A DNA stretch of 64,000 nt from Patiria miniata (Eukaryota; Echinodermata; Asteroidea; Valvatida; Asterinidae), in NCBI RefSeq assembly GCF_015706575.1, contig NW_024037056.1, forward strand, positions 16,109,405-16,173,404, read 5' to 3'. The notes under the pieces were generated by a model. The model saw only the letters and a program-made list of their open reading frames with translations. It had not been told where the DNA came from and did no database searches. Both the position numbers and the translations under genes were made by a program. Each line of letters opens with the position of its first letter. The stretch's first letter is position 1. This document shows, piece by piece, positions 24,201 to 31,002 of this stretch.

Positions 24201-25613
24201 AGCATGATGGGCCACATTGGTTCGTGACAGACTTCACTAACTCTCCCGACATATGGGCCTATGTGTTCCGGTCAGTTGACGTTCTTCACGTTTGCACGCC
24301 TCCATTCTCCCCTTTTTTGACCACAACACAAAACACGAGATCATCTCTAAACGTATATTCAGTATATACTTGCGAATGGCCATAGCATTATGAAATTAAC
24401 CATAATTTGCATTACATGCATGGGTGGCTTACATGGCACCCACAAACACCACACAAAAGTTTGATAGTGTCTATACAGGTTACTGTAACATGACCTAGGT
24501 ACGCAAATTGTCACTGTACAGGGTGATTAAGAAAAAAACGAAACCCAAATGGCAGGACCCATTTTTGAATGAAGTTTTGCCTGTAGCACTTCCAAAATCT
24601 AGGATATGAAAGCCCAGTCATTAAGCTTTCTTTTAGTACAAGTATCATTCAAATCACTCATGTACTTTTCAGGTTACGGAATTTTGAACACAAACACCGT
24701 TTTAAAGTTCTGTCCACGGATCATAAAAAAGAACCGGTATAAGTGTTTTTTTGCAGCAAAACGAAAACAATTCTCATAGGGATGCATGTGAACTGTTTTC
24801 GTTTTGCTGAAAGAACACTTACCTTTTTTGTTATAGCCTAAGCCATGGTTTCTTTCAGTCAAATCTGAAATGTTCCCTCGCAATGAGGCTCATATCGACG
24901 AGGCCAGAGACACATAGGACTACAGCCTCGTGGTCTCCGAGTCTGTGCGTTTTAAGTCATGCAGGAGTTGTATAATGTGCACATTTCGGGGCTCGAGTTC
25001 AGCCTGAGGGAGCGGTGTGTGTCCTAGGGCAAGGCACTTTGTCACAATTATGTTGCATCTTCCCATCGTTTGAATTAGCAATTTTCGCCTAATGGCAGCA
25101 TAGAGGTTTATCCCGAGGAGCCGACAGAAATGTTTATAAGCCTAATGAACAAAATTCTACCTTTACAAAGTCACATTTCCTGGAGCCCAAGACTGTGTTA
25201 ACCGGATACCTACCTCCGGACCCAAGCGAGTTGCCAGCACCAGGCCCAGAGCCGGCATCATACCCGGCCCCGTCCGCCGATATCCGGCCCGTGTTGGCGA
25301 CCGTCACGCTCGCCGCTCTCAGAGTCACGTACGACGAGCTCGTGGACTGGAACAGCAGGGTCCCCCGGACCTCCAAGCTCGCCAGCTCCCCCGACAGACC
25401 CGGTGGGTCGATGTAGCAGGTGGACCCCGCGGGGACGATCAGATCCCCACCGGAGAGGGGGTCAGCACAGGGTGTGGTGGACCAGGCAACCCCGGCCCCA
25501 TGCAAGACCACCAATAGCATCAGCATCGGCACTGCGATGCCCGCATCCCGAACTTGGAATGCAGTAGTTCCTTTCCTGCGCATTTTCGAATCCCAGAGCA
25601 TCAGTTGATGCAC
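11..25613 (-). CDS. Gene A: giant secreted glycine-rich/beta-solenoid protein with a discoidin domain (partial, 24 exons seen)
   Basis: Twenty-four exons on the minus strand join in compatible phases to give 2,430 residues, and the last visible exon ends on a donor at the left edge, so the gene is incomplete. The order is: N-terminal hydrophobic signal, glycine-rich module 1 interrupted by an F5/8 type C domain (about residues 270-420), two long beta-repeat exons (481-1489), then further glycine-rich modules alternating with beta-repeat segments. A module reads as a GGRGG segment, a GGGSGG-type segment with short hydrophobic strands, a GGRV...Y segment and a GGPGTVY segment ending near L-V/I-D/N-N. 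There are many N-x-S/T sites. No transmembrane segment or catalytic motif is visible. A secreted matrix or surface role is inferred. I do not recognise a named gene. Introns are dense with minisatellites and MITE-like repeats. Confidence 0.8.
434..834 (-). CDS. Gene A exon 23: beta-repeat segment and start of module 4
   Basis: Phase 2 to 1, 401 bp. Repeated strands (GTISVHDLTIGKGCRLLL, HYRFDSLTVAANGEV, VQRLKVEGGGHLHTKRMEIN) end with GSGNNGGSG. The open frame extends to 342, but GTACTG at 433 is the donor that fits module phase. Confidence 0.78.
1092..1271 (-). CDS. Gene A exon 22: beta-repeat segment
   Basis: Phase 2 to 2, 180 bp. It encodes LKVDTFSGDHSSFMHIGDG and NVHVYEGGLLILPPTFTC, parallel to exons 14/15. 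The donor is GTATGA after CAG. Confidence 0.75.
1682..1896 (-). CDS. Gene A exon 21: acidic linker after GTVYLE
   Basis: Phase 0 to 2, 215 bp. It encodes NRTLIVDNNNQPPP, then an acidic DDDEDG stretch and EFEHVRILRKAHLV. The donor GTGAGT follows ACACA and gives the phase-2 junction required by exon 22. Confidence 0.78.
1957..2375. repeat. Minisatellite of TCACAAGTCAA units
   Basis: About 420 bp of 10-11 bp units (TCACAAGTCAA with TCACAAGTCA and occasional AAATCACAAG) in intron 20 of gene A. The open frame through it (repeating SQVNHK) is a by-product of the repeat. Confidence 0.95.
2788..2831. repeat. Inverted copies of the CACAAGTC minisatellite
   Basis: Several copies of GACTTGTGGT/GACTTGTGAT, the reverse complement of the array at 1957-2375. 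Together they could form the arms of a foldback-like unit enclosing about 410 bp. Confidence 0.7.
3000..3155 (-). CDS. Gene A exon 20: GGRL...Y and GTVYLE segments of module 3
   Basis: Phase 0 to 0, 156 bp. It encodes GGGGGGGRLAVYYRGVEWW, AYGGSGTYGPGG and AGTVYLE, fusing into one exon the segments carried by exons 3 and 7 in module 1. Confidence 0.82.
3462..3600 (-). repeat. SINE-like repeat fragment
   Basis: Read on the minus strand it carries a B-box-like GGGTTCAAGTCCGG, then CTTGGGCAAGGCACT and a GGGTACC-containing body. Diverged relatives are at 6428, 6585, 7702, 8862, 23955 and 24985. Confidence 0.6.
3978..4132 (-). CDS. Gene A exon 19: GGGSGGSIWI segment of module 3
   Basis: Phase 1 to 0, 155 bp. 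It encodes GGGILQLTVDTTLQIEGVV, RANGASG, GGGSGGSIWITTKDMEG and ends GTLQ. It is nearly the same pattern as the end of exon 24 (GGGSGGSIWINTNHMQ). Confidence 0.82.
4437..4514 (-). CDS. Gene A exon 18: module 3 loop segment
   Basis: Phase 1 to 1, 78 bp. It encodes DTVGVVYGSLHRP, then FGSGGGTGGAKG, equivalent to the Tyr-containing loop and poly-glycine turn in exons 2, 11 and 24. Confidence 0.72.
4925..5153 (-). CDS. Gene A exon 17: beta-repeat segment and start of glycine-rich module 3
   Basis: Phase 0 to 1, 229 bp. Strands GRVTVEGGGTLKASVLDL and VVDDGGAITADSMG lead into GAGYGGIGGKGRSSG, the standard module start also seen at the ends of exons 1 and 23. Confidence 0.8.
5688..5815 (-). CDS. Gene A exon 16: beta-repeat segment
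   Basis: Phase 1 to 0, 128 bp. It encodes GGTLTMELPSPRNLQFVEVT and DGLFELKSYYG..DHWQIE, ending on GTACGA. Confidence 0.73.
5823..6045. repeat. Minisatellite filling intron 15 of gene A
   Basis: Units of about 21 bp (AGTCACTCTGGTCAAGTCTCA and shorter variants) occupy nearly all of the 238-bp intron between exons 15 and 16. Confidence 0.9.
6054..6270 (-). CDS. Gene A exon 15: beta-repeat segment
   Basis: Phase 0 to 1, 217 bp, GTAAGT donor. It encodes YENASFILPPATIEF and VSIWGTLDGSRAHLLVGSG. It resembles VYEGGLLILPPTFTC in exon 22, so both belong to the same repeat class. The downstream intron is almost wholly minisatellite. Confidence 0.75.
6428..6500 (-). repeat. SINE-like repeat fragment
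   Basis: Reverse complement of the body of the repeat at 7702: ATACTCCTGGGTGAG, then GCTTGCCCGTGGACACAA and a GACCAGCAGC end. Confidence 0.6.
6585..6715 (-). repeat. SINE-like repeat fragment
   Basis: A second diverged copy beside the previous one, with AGGCTTGCCCATGGACACAA and ATGGCCAGCAGCT. Confidence 0.55.
6790..6974 (-). CDS. Gene A exon 14: beta-repeat segment
   Basis: Phase 1 to 0, 185 bp. It encodes strands such as YEFTLIEIYGGAELTFD and GYLHVAPNHTLDINK, similar to exon 22. The donor is GTATGG. Confidence 0.75.
7483..7659 (-). CDS. Gene A exon 13: GGPGVTY segment of module 2
   Basis: Phase 1 to 1, 177 bp. It encodes EPGGPGVTYMEG, then HLRIDNRC and a charged Ser/Arg tail. In module 1 the discoidin cassette sits between the equivalents of exons 12 and 13; here they join directly. 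Confidence 0.78.
7702..7902 (+). repeat. tRNA-derived SINE-like element
   Basis: Head AGGCCTAGTGGTTAGGG (A-box-like) and GGTTCGAATCC (B box), followed by the body TGTCCTTGGGCAAGCCACTT, CCCAGGAGTATAAA and a (ACT)n tail. It shares head and body with 23955-24241. Confidence 0.8.
7966..8152. repeat. Minisatellite of TCCTCACAAG units
   Basis: About 10-bp units TCCTCAAAAG/TCCTCACAAG with drift, in intron 12 of gene A. Confidence 0.9.
8178..8361 (-). CDS. Gene A exon 12: GGSGG and GGRV...Y segments of module 2
   Basis: Phase 0 to 1, 184 bp. It encodes GGSGGALWVES, then GGGGAGGRVSINYDHGDF and ends HIFVKG at a GTAAGT donor. It corresponds to the end of exon 2 plus exon 3 in module 1. Confidence 0.8.
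8501..8754 (-). CDS. Gene A exon 11: glycine-rich module 2 start
   Basis: Phase 1 to 0, 254 bp. It encodes GAGVAYASGASGASHGGRGG, then a Tyr/Trp loop, GSGGGSGGGLGGRGGGR and hydrophobic strands ending VVDGTIRLDADNAV. Same class as exons 2 and 24. Confidence 0.8.
8862..8960 (+). repeat. SINE-like repeat fragment
   Basis: Contains TTTTTGGGCAAGTCACTTCA and ATGAGTATAAATACC, the body of the 7702 element without its head. Confidence 0.55.
9093..10601 (-). CDS. Gene A exon 10: second long beta-solenoid-like repeat exon
   Basis: Phase 1 to 1, 1,509 bp, about residues 987-1489, ending on GTATGT. Four to five units share the pattern VDGTLxAGLLxxGxGW, xVGxxGxFTFxP and xITIxGxxxxxxPLxIxG. The length and unit pattern parallel exon 9, suggesting exon duplication. 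The open frame runs on to 10830, but the acceptor at 10602 matches the phase and the family pattern. Confidence 0.85.
10870..12387 (-). CDS. Gene A exon 9: first long beta-solenoid-like repeat exon
   Basis: Phase 1 to 1, 1,518 bp, about residues 481-986, ending on GTAAGT. It is composed of short repeating hydrophobic strands of the type VTVDGALQTGLLNIGSGW, LTVGSSGSFTFDPDG and ISGVVESLKHLIINGRS, suggesting a right-handed beta-helix or solenoid. Several N-x-S/T sites are present. No catalytic motif is seen. Confidence 0.85.
12625..12670 (-). CDS. Gene A exon 8: 46-bp microexon
   Basis: Phase 0 to 1. It encodes AKTNSDCDQFFFEDSG between a TTGACCAG acceptor and a GTAACG donor. It links the module 1 end to the first long beta-repeat exon. 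It is called from fitting phase and splice sites. Confidence 0.6.
12947..13041 (-). CDS. Gene A exon 7: GGPGTVYI segment of module 1
   Basis: Phase 1 to 0, 95 bp, ending on a perfect GTAAGT donor. EAGGPGTVYIQQGTNGA is followed by GHLQVNNMGKIPN, matching exon 13 (GGPGVTYMEG...LRIDN) and the exon 20/21 junction (GAGTVYLE...LIVDNN). Confidence 0.78.
13155..13403. repeat. Foldback element (GGGCCCAATTTCATAGAG ends)
   Basis: The left end GGGCCCAATTTCATAGAGCT is mirrored by AGCTCTATGAAATTGGGCCC at the right end. The inner arms (ACCGGCCAAAACGCTATG and AGAGTTTTGGCCGGTAACC) also pair. Related sequence is at about 60005-60420. Confidence 0.9.
13526..13564 (-). CDS. Gene A exon 6: 39-bp microexon
   Basis: Phase 1 to 1. 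It begins after acceptor TTTACAG and ends before GTAAGT, encoding GSASDLCSGSGQSG with one Cys. It restores the glycine-rich context between the discoidin domain and exon 7. Support is the strong splice sites and fitting phase; the exon is too short to prove by composition. Confidence 0.6.
14143..14308 (-). CDS. Gene A exon 5: F5/8 type C domain, C-terminal third
   Basis: Phase 0 to 1, 166 bp. It encodes VVFDGNTNGNGIVRNNF, then LVRKLRIRPITWNRGIA and VELYGYTPG, the normal end of a discoidin fold. The usual final Cys (YGC) is Tyr here. With exon 4 it makes about 150 residues, normal for the family. Confidence 0.88.
14661..14942. mobile_element. Inverted-repeat element enclosing a tRNA-like sequence
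   Basis: ATTAGGTTTTGCCCTTCAC at the left is mirrored by GTGAAGGGCAAAACCTAAT at the right, and AAACACTGT/ACAGTGTTT pair inside. The middle holds a tRNA-like segment with A and B boxes (14790-14864). It sits in intron 4 of gene A, between the two discoidin exons. Confidence 0.8.
14790..14864 (+). repeat. tRNA-like SINE head (not a functional tRNA)
   Basis: TAGCTCGGTGGTCGAGTGG and GGGTTCCAGTCCC fit pol III A and B boxes, and an anticodon-like stem-loop (CTGCA-CTAGAAA-GCAGG) lies between. There is no paired acceptor stem. A close relative is at 26604 on the other strand. Confidence 0.7.
15130..15416 (-). CDS. Gene A exon 4: F5/8 type C (discoidin) domain, N-terminal two thirds
   Basis: Phase 1 to 0, 95 codons. 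Typical discoidin landmarks are visible: AVTVSSL start, GFWKPSS, NNNQYLEVRFSE, VSGITTKG, YVESYKLQTNNDG and FQYYK at the splice junction. Discoidin domains bind lipid, glycan or collagen ligands outside the cell. The usual first Cys is absent (GGATDP). An additional Cys pair, GCNSGCPQNG, lies in a loop. Confidence 0.88.
15924..16031 (-). CDS. Gene A exon 3: GGRV...Y segment of module 1
   Basis: Phase 1 to 1, 108 bp, with good acceptor and donor (CAG|GTAGAA). It encodes GGGAGGGRVVLNYDTDSF and ends AYGGRTG, which matches the equivalent segments in exons 12 (GGAGGRVSINYDHGDF) and 20 (GGGRLAVYYRG). Confidence 0.8.
16555..16854 (-). CDS. Gene A exon 2: glycine-rich module 1 core
   Basis: Phase 1 to 1, 300 bp. 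It starts GGYGGRGGRS and continues with two poly-glycine turns flanking hydrophobic strands (GGGIIKIVV, VDGVISADG, GGIVLIEAVAV). The join to exon 1 across the 8.4 kb intron is supported by the same GxG/GGRGG junction at exons 10/11 and 23/24. The donor is a weak GTCTGC. Confidence 0.75.
18440..18730. repeat. Foldback repeat
   Basis: GGAATTGTCCCTTTGATGAT..ACAAGCAT..ACATTTGGCACA on the left is mirrored, with mismatches, by TGTGCCAAAATGT..ATGCTTGT..ATCATCAAAGGCACAATTCC on the right. The inner arms (GATATTTGGC, GGGCCATCGCA) also pair. Confidence 0.8.
20531..21025. mobile_element. TA-flanked inverted-repeat element (Tc1/mariner-like MITE), 495 bp
   Basis: It starts CAGGGTGGATAAAAAAAACC and ends with the mirrored TTTTTTTTATCCCCCCTG; TA dinucleotides flank both ends. 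The arms pair over most of the length (GATATTATTGCTAATTGGAA with TTCCAATTAGCAATAATATC). No transposase frame is seen, so it is non-autonomous. Confidence 0.88.
21795..21978. mobile_element. Degraded CAAGGGCGGATT-type element with poly-G tracts
   Basis: The left end CAAGGGCGGATTTAG and the right end CTAAATCCGTCACTG are imperfect inverted copies and resemble the ends of the element at 27846. Two long G runs lie inside. No clear target duplication is seen. Confidence 0.55.
23097..23785. mobile_element. TA-flanked inverted-repeat element, 689 bp
   Basis: The left CAGCGTGTTAAAAAATAAAC..CTCTTTTTCACAG and the right CTGTGAAAAACAGGGG..TTTTTTAAGACACCCTG form imperfect inverted repeats of nearly 50 bp, with TA on both sides. 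The ends resemble those of the 20531 element, indicating the same superfamily. No transposase is visible. Confidence 0.85.
23955..24241 (+). repeat. tRNA-derived SINE-like element
   Basis: A longer copy of the 7702 family: head TGGCCTTGTGATAGGG, GGGATTCGAATTCAG, the body with TTGGCAAGCCACTT and CCCAGGAGTATAAC, plus a longer 3' part ending GACAGACTTCACTA. Confidence 0.78.
24519..24870 (+). mobile_element. CAGGGTG-ended repeat with TTCTGTCCACGGATCA hairpin
   Basis: It starts at TA|CAGGGTGATTAAG and contains an internal hairpin (CAAAACGAAAACA with TGTTTTCGTTTTG) next to TTCTGTCCACGGATCA. A reverse-complement copy lies at 40330-40835. Confidence 0.7.
24985..25080 (+). repeat. SINE-like repeat fragment
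   Basis: CTCGAGTTCAGCC, then TGTCCTAGGGCAAGGCACTT and a diverged body like the 7702 family, directly upstream of gene A exon 1 in genome order. Confidence 0.5.
25214..25613 (-). CDS. Gene A exon 1: signal peptide and start of glycine-rich module 1
   Basis: This is the start exon. The first ATG is at 25613; an in-frame ATG at 25583 gives a more compact signal peptide, with hydrophobic core VPMLMLLVVLHGAGVA followed by a likely cleavage near AWS. The mature part begins with two Cys (PCADPL, CYIDPP), then short beta-like strands and the first GAGY/GSGPGAG segment. It ends GGAG|GTAGGT, phase 1. Which ATG is used cannot be decided from sequence alone. Confidence 0.75.
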
Positions 25614-26603
25614 AGAATAACCTAAAAGAAACTCACATGAATGAAGAAACTCCCCATCCTCACATCTCCTACAAATAAGTATACCCTTCCACCAGACAGA
25701 ATGATAAAAGTCGTGGCTTTCAGAACCAAAGATTCAAGTTGAACTGAAATAAAGTCCGATTGTTCTCCAAACTGTCATTCATGTGTGACTTCTCGCACGT
25801 GTACAAAACGGAGTGCGCTTCGTATTGCGACCCGGGCCTATTCACTGCCTGGTAATAACTAAGTGTTGGCAAGTACAGCTCTGTGCTTTTATTTGAACAG
25901 TCGAAGTGTGTACGGCGGTTTGCGTGCCGGCAGGTCATGCAAATTCGCGAACACCCCACAATACACGAAACTGCAGCCAACGTACAAACACAATAATCAA
26001 AAGATCCCTCCTGGTTTGTTTTTTTATCTGTACATAACAGCTCCCCACAAAGGAAGTTTTCTTTTTTTGGTGTCCCGACATGACTGGCGCACGTGCGGCC
26101 CCACACAGAGCCGAAAAAGCGGAACTTCCTTTGAAATTCTACCTGGAAACTCAAGCCAACTTCCCCTCAATTTCTAATACGCCATTGCAAGCCTATTAGC
26201 TCACACAAAAGAATACATTTCTAAAATATCTGAGTTAAGTTTCGCGTTTTGTTAATATTCGGCTATTGATTTCTGGTGAACGAAGTCTTCTCTCATTTAA
26301 GTTTATGGATCGGATCTTGGATTAAGCTGAATAATTCTGCCACGATAATAGAATTAATCAAAACTGGAATGTGTGTTGGTTTTGTTGTTCAACTTTATTA
26401 AGTGCATTTAGTACACTGAAGTTCCAAAGTCTGTAGTTAATGTGATTTGAGACATTGTGTGGTGAAGAGTGCAACTTGTCATAGAAATTGTGTAATGCAG
26501 TGATGACTGGCTCTATGAGAGAGTTATAGGCGTAAAGCTAAACACTATATACACTCAGAGAACTATTATACTCAGGCTTTGCGAGAAAAACCTTCTTCAC
26601 AAG

Positions 26604-26669
26604 CTTACTCGAACCCACGACCTCCTGCTTACTAGTGCAGACGTCTTACCACTCGACCACCGAGCTTGC
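26604..26669 (-). repeat. tRNA-like SINE head
   Basis: On the minus strand it reads GGCAAGCTCGGTGGTCGAGT.., anticodon-like loop CTAGTAA and GTGGGTTCGAGTAAG. It is closely related to 14790-14864 and lacks a paired acceptor stem, so it is not called as a tRNA gene. Confidence 0.7.
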
Positions 26670-27845
26670 CTTGGCTGCTACTTCGAATCTGATAAAATAA
26701 AGAGGTGCTGCAACCGAAATATGTATAGGATGGAATATGCGTTTAGACATGTACATTGAGTATTGGATTTTACCCTTCTTTTGACCATCTTCTTTTGAAG
26801 ACGGTCAGATGATACTGACCGAAACGTCTTCTCTTAACCACTTCGCCTTGAGATACGTCACATTTTGAATCTTCCAATTCTAATCCAGCCCGGTACCTTA
26901 TCTAGACTATCGACAGCGTTTTATCGTCTTATTAACAGAGGCTTATTTTTCCTGAAGCCAACCTGAACTCCGTAATTCGGTGAAGGACACATTGTCATTT
27001 GATATATCCGAGTACATTTTGTACCTTATAGTTCCTGTCCAAACACCGCCACGGTGAGCTGTGTAATTGGCAACTATCAGTTAGCTTTGTACGGAAGGGT
27101 ATAGACCAGCCAAGTTACCGAGTTACTGAGATAGTGTATCGTAGAAACACACACAGCTGCCACACGAAAACACAGATTTCACCGATAACTTGAAACTGAA
27201 ATAAAAACATTAAGTGGTAACAAAATCGGGAAAACCCACATTTCAGCGAATCATCCCAGTAACGCGGTTTGGCATAATACGCTTCCGTATAAGCTTTGTA
27301 ATGGGCACTTCACCGAAATAGTATGGTTGACCACTAGTGACCATTAAAAGCTCACTGCTATGAGATTCAAACGTCCTTGGGGAATGTAGTGAATCTTTAC
27401 CTATTTTATTGGACAATATAAGGCTTATAGGCTGATGAATCGAGAATTAAATAATGGATTTGCTTCAAATTTTGCTCCTTGGTGTGATTGTGACTGCAGG
27501 CATGACTCGTTATGTGTTTTCTATGACATTTCCGCAGTAAGAAGATGGTGCTGGCTAGTATAAAAGGATGCAATAATGGAACCATTCGAACATTATATTC
27601 AGGCTTAATAGTCCATTGCAACGTACGGTCAAACGAAACGACTATCATGATTCAACCGACCATTGAAACTTCATGTGTAGCAAAAGATTGTTCACTAGCA
27701 AATTGGTACACGAATCAGTGTTGTCAACATCTTACGTAAAAGGGATCCTCAACAGATTGACCGTTCGTAACCCAGCCATGTGCCATAATTTTTTAGAGCT
27801 CTCACATAATAGGCATACTTGTATTAAAAACGCGCGGTCGTCTTA

Positions 27846-28152
27846 CAAGGGCGGATCCAGAACACAATTTTGTTGGGTTTGTTTTGGGGGATGTTGGGCA
27901 AAAAATAGGTCCAAAAAATTACGGCGTGGGGTTCGGGGCCGCTTAAGGGCCCCGAAAATTGGTTTTTTTTTTTATTCTAGACGCTCTATGGTGTGATCTG
28001 AGGCAATTTCCGACCGCTTAATTTAACCAATATTAAGAGGAAAAGGTGGTGGTGTACGCAGTATCTGCCTTTACTGCGACGTCACTTAAGACAAATGTTT
28101 TTTTTATGGGGGGGGATGGCCCCCGTTGGCAAACCCCACAGATCCGCCCTTG
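27846..28152. mobile_element. hAT-like non-autonomous element with 8-bp target duplication
   Basis: Ends CAAGGGCGGATC and GATCCGCCCTTG are perfect 12-bp inverted repeats. The flanks are identical 8-mers TCGTCTTA at 27838-27845 and 28153-28160, the duplication size of hAT transposases. The 307-bp interior has no transposase. Confidence 0.92.
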
Positions 28153-28199
28153 TCGTCTTAACGGGTGTAATAATTTATGTACGGTATGCAAAAGTACTA

Positions 28200-28545
28200 A
28201 AAACTCATAGGTGTTCAGGCTGCACAGGAAAAAAAATGATGATCCACATGTTGTATTTCATTTTCCGTTCAATTCTTGGTTGGTTGACTAATGAATGAGA
28301 ATGATAAATTCCCACAGAGACCAGTGATAAATCCGGGTAAAATCCCCATAGTTCACAATTCTTTTAAATGTTCTCAAAACTCTCTCAGGCTGCACAGAAA
28401 AATGACGATCAACATGTTGTCTTTCATTTCCGTTCCATTCTTAAACAATGACTTAATAAGTTGAAAAATGTTCACCCAAATAAGAAGACCACCCTTGGAA
28501 TGAATTTTCCAAACTGGAAAAGTAGCCATTTTGAAAAAAAATAGA
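28200..28545 (+). repeat. Dispersed repeat, two adjacent partial copies
   Basis: Two copies of a unit with TTCAGGCTGCACAG..AAAATGA, ACATGTTGT.TTTCATTT and GTTGACTAATGAAT or variants. The same unit, again in two copies, is at 63190-63500. Confidence 0.75.
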
Positions 28546-30843
28546 TCCCTCCACAACATGGCTAAATAGCGCCACTTTCGCACCCAATGACATCCAAAAT
28601 GCTCAGAATTGTTTTTGTATGCGGTGTCTGGGGTAAAAACAGAGCCAACTTAATTCGTCGCAGCGCGCGAGCACGGCAGGAGTTACGATAACACGATTTT
28701 TTTAAAATTAAACTGTTACGATCTTATCGAGACAACATGCAGTATCATATTTAATATTAATGTGAACAAATTGGAAAGGAAATTAGTATTTTCGAGAAGG
28801 CATGGACGAATGTTCGCGAAAACACGTACTGCACGTTGTGAATAACAACACCAAGTACACGATAAAAATCCATTACTAGCCAATTGCGGTATCGAATCAG
28901 GATACAGGAAGAAAGTTTCCTCTCCAGGGCTTACTATTGGAAACGAGGTTGGAAATAAAGTAAGCACTGGGGTTGAGGTTGTAGCGTCATAACCTTGGCC
29001 GTTGGATCCAGGGCATTTTACTGAATCAGGAAGCGAACCTTGGTGACTACAGTCGAATCACAATCATGTTCGAATCACAATCCCATTTCCAAAAGAGTTT
29101 ACAAGGTCCACACATTGGTTTTATTCACGAGTCAGCCATATTAAATTGAAAGCGAGGTAGGATCTTCATTTTTTGGAACTTGCGAATAGGAATGAAAGCA
29201 ATGGCATAAAGTTACTTTAATACCAGTCTGCTCTGATGAATAATTTTAAATTTGTGATTAATATAGCCTAATGTTTTAAGCCACATTTAAAAAAAAAATG
29301 CAAAAATAGTCTGGCACCCTTCCATTTCAACTGTTCACAAAAAATCTATAAAATACATTCAGGGAACACGACCAAAAATAGATTCTCCTCGTGAATAATT
29401 AGGTGCATACGCACGCGTTTCAAACTGATTGGAGATATCATCTACCGGCTTTTCGTGTTAAAGAACCTTTGCAGCAGTCTCATTACTGTCAAACGGATCC
29501 GCTTAACGCCCTCTCGCGAAGTTGAACTTTGCCGGCCGTTCCGCGCACTGTGCGCAGTCTGCATAATTAAGCCTAACGTCGAAACTATTATTCATGCAGT
29601 CGACGGTCTTCATCTTTGCAAAGCCATGCTTTTCATTCCAAATTTCAGACGCTTCTTGTCGCTTTCTAGTATCCAGAGAATGGCTATAAGGATCAATCAA
29701 CAACTTTTAACATAGTACACTAACAGCCAGTATTATTGAATCTATTCAATTGTTATTTCTTTCCAGTGGAAAATATAGAGATATACACAATAATTTATTG
29801 TTCCATTTCATTGATCATCACTTTCTTCGCTTTTGGCAAAATATATGAATTCCGTGCAGACAATTATTGTTGCAATTCACGCTTCAAGTTATAATGTTGA
29901 TCATTCATCATCATCTGGAACATTCCCATGATCAGGAAGTTAAGAGTACACGTATATATTTCCAGAGAATGATGAGATTATACACACCGTACTTTCATCT
30001 GCAAAACAGTTATAGTTGTATTCGTAAATACATGTATACCAAACTTCGTGGAGGTTTGATATTAGGGAAAATTGAGGTTAGAGTTGGAAATGTTGTGCAC
30101 AACACAATGGGAATGCCTCTCTTATGTACGATCTTCGGTTATTGTTATTAGCTTTCCAAATGCCATCATGACAGTCGTCCTGATATGCACTGAATATATT
30201 TTCTGTTTCTGGCAAAATTGAGGTATATTTTTAAAAGTTGTGGCTATTTCATGAAAGAAGAGAGATGTATCGACCTGTAGGAGTGATTTGAAGCTGCGAT
30301 AGCTTATAGGGACATTGTTTATAAGTGTTTAAATGTTTTCACAATTACAATAATGTTGAAATAATATTTTTGAAAAGGTCACTGCTTGCTCAAACGTACC
30401 AAAAAAATCCTTCCATTGAACATAAAGCTCACATTATAGTGAAACACATTCTAATCCGTCATTCATATTTGATTTGGGATGAAGGTAAAACAAATAAATG
30501 GTACTAGATAGATAACATCAGAACATAACTTGATATTATTCTACAACATGTTGCAATTTCTACAAAGAGTATCACTACACGTTTTAAATGATAAGGCCCA
30601 ATTCATCCCTTAGACAAATCTTACATTATTTGACTTGACATTTGGCAAACAAATAACTAGGCGATAACAGGAACAATGCTGAAATATTTGACACTGGCTG
30701 TTTAGAGCTATCCAAAATGATATCACTAGGCCTACACATTAAAAAATAGACACTTCCACAAATCAGACATCCAAATGAAATATGGTATAGTATTAAAATA
30801 AACAAAACATACACTTTTGTAACAAGGATAAGAATTCTGTATT

Positions 30844-31002
30844 ATACAACGACCGAATATATCCCCGTCATCTGATTGGAGCGTCTGTCGTTGATCAAAT
30901 TATTCGTCCCATTTCCCCACTGCCCAGCCGCACCGCAAAAATAGAAGTTCCATTCCACGGTAATAGAAGTTCAGATGACGAGGATATATTCGGGCGTTGT
31001 AT
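30844..31002. mobile_element. Short palindromic MITE-like element
   Basis: ATACAACGACCGAATATATC and CCCGTCATCTGA at the left pair with TCAGATGACGAG and GATATATTCGGGCGTTGTAT at the right, with about 95 bp between. Confidence 0.85.

Larger units (their letters stand above)
16855..25213. other. Intron 1 of gene A, repeat-rich, no gene seen
   Basis: This 8.4 kb stretch holds foldback and TA-flanked inverted-repeat elements, a SINE-like copy and poly-G tracts. The open frames in it (for example 19236-19610) lack codon bias, splice context or recognisable motifs. Further small exons cannot be excluded, but the exon 1 to exon 2 join fits the module pattern without them. Confidence 0.6.
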
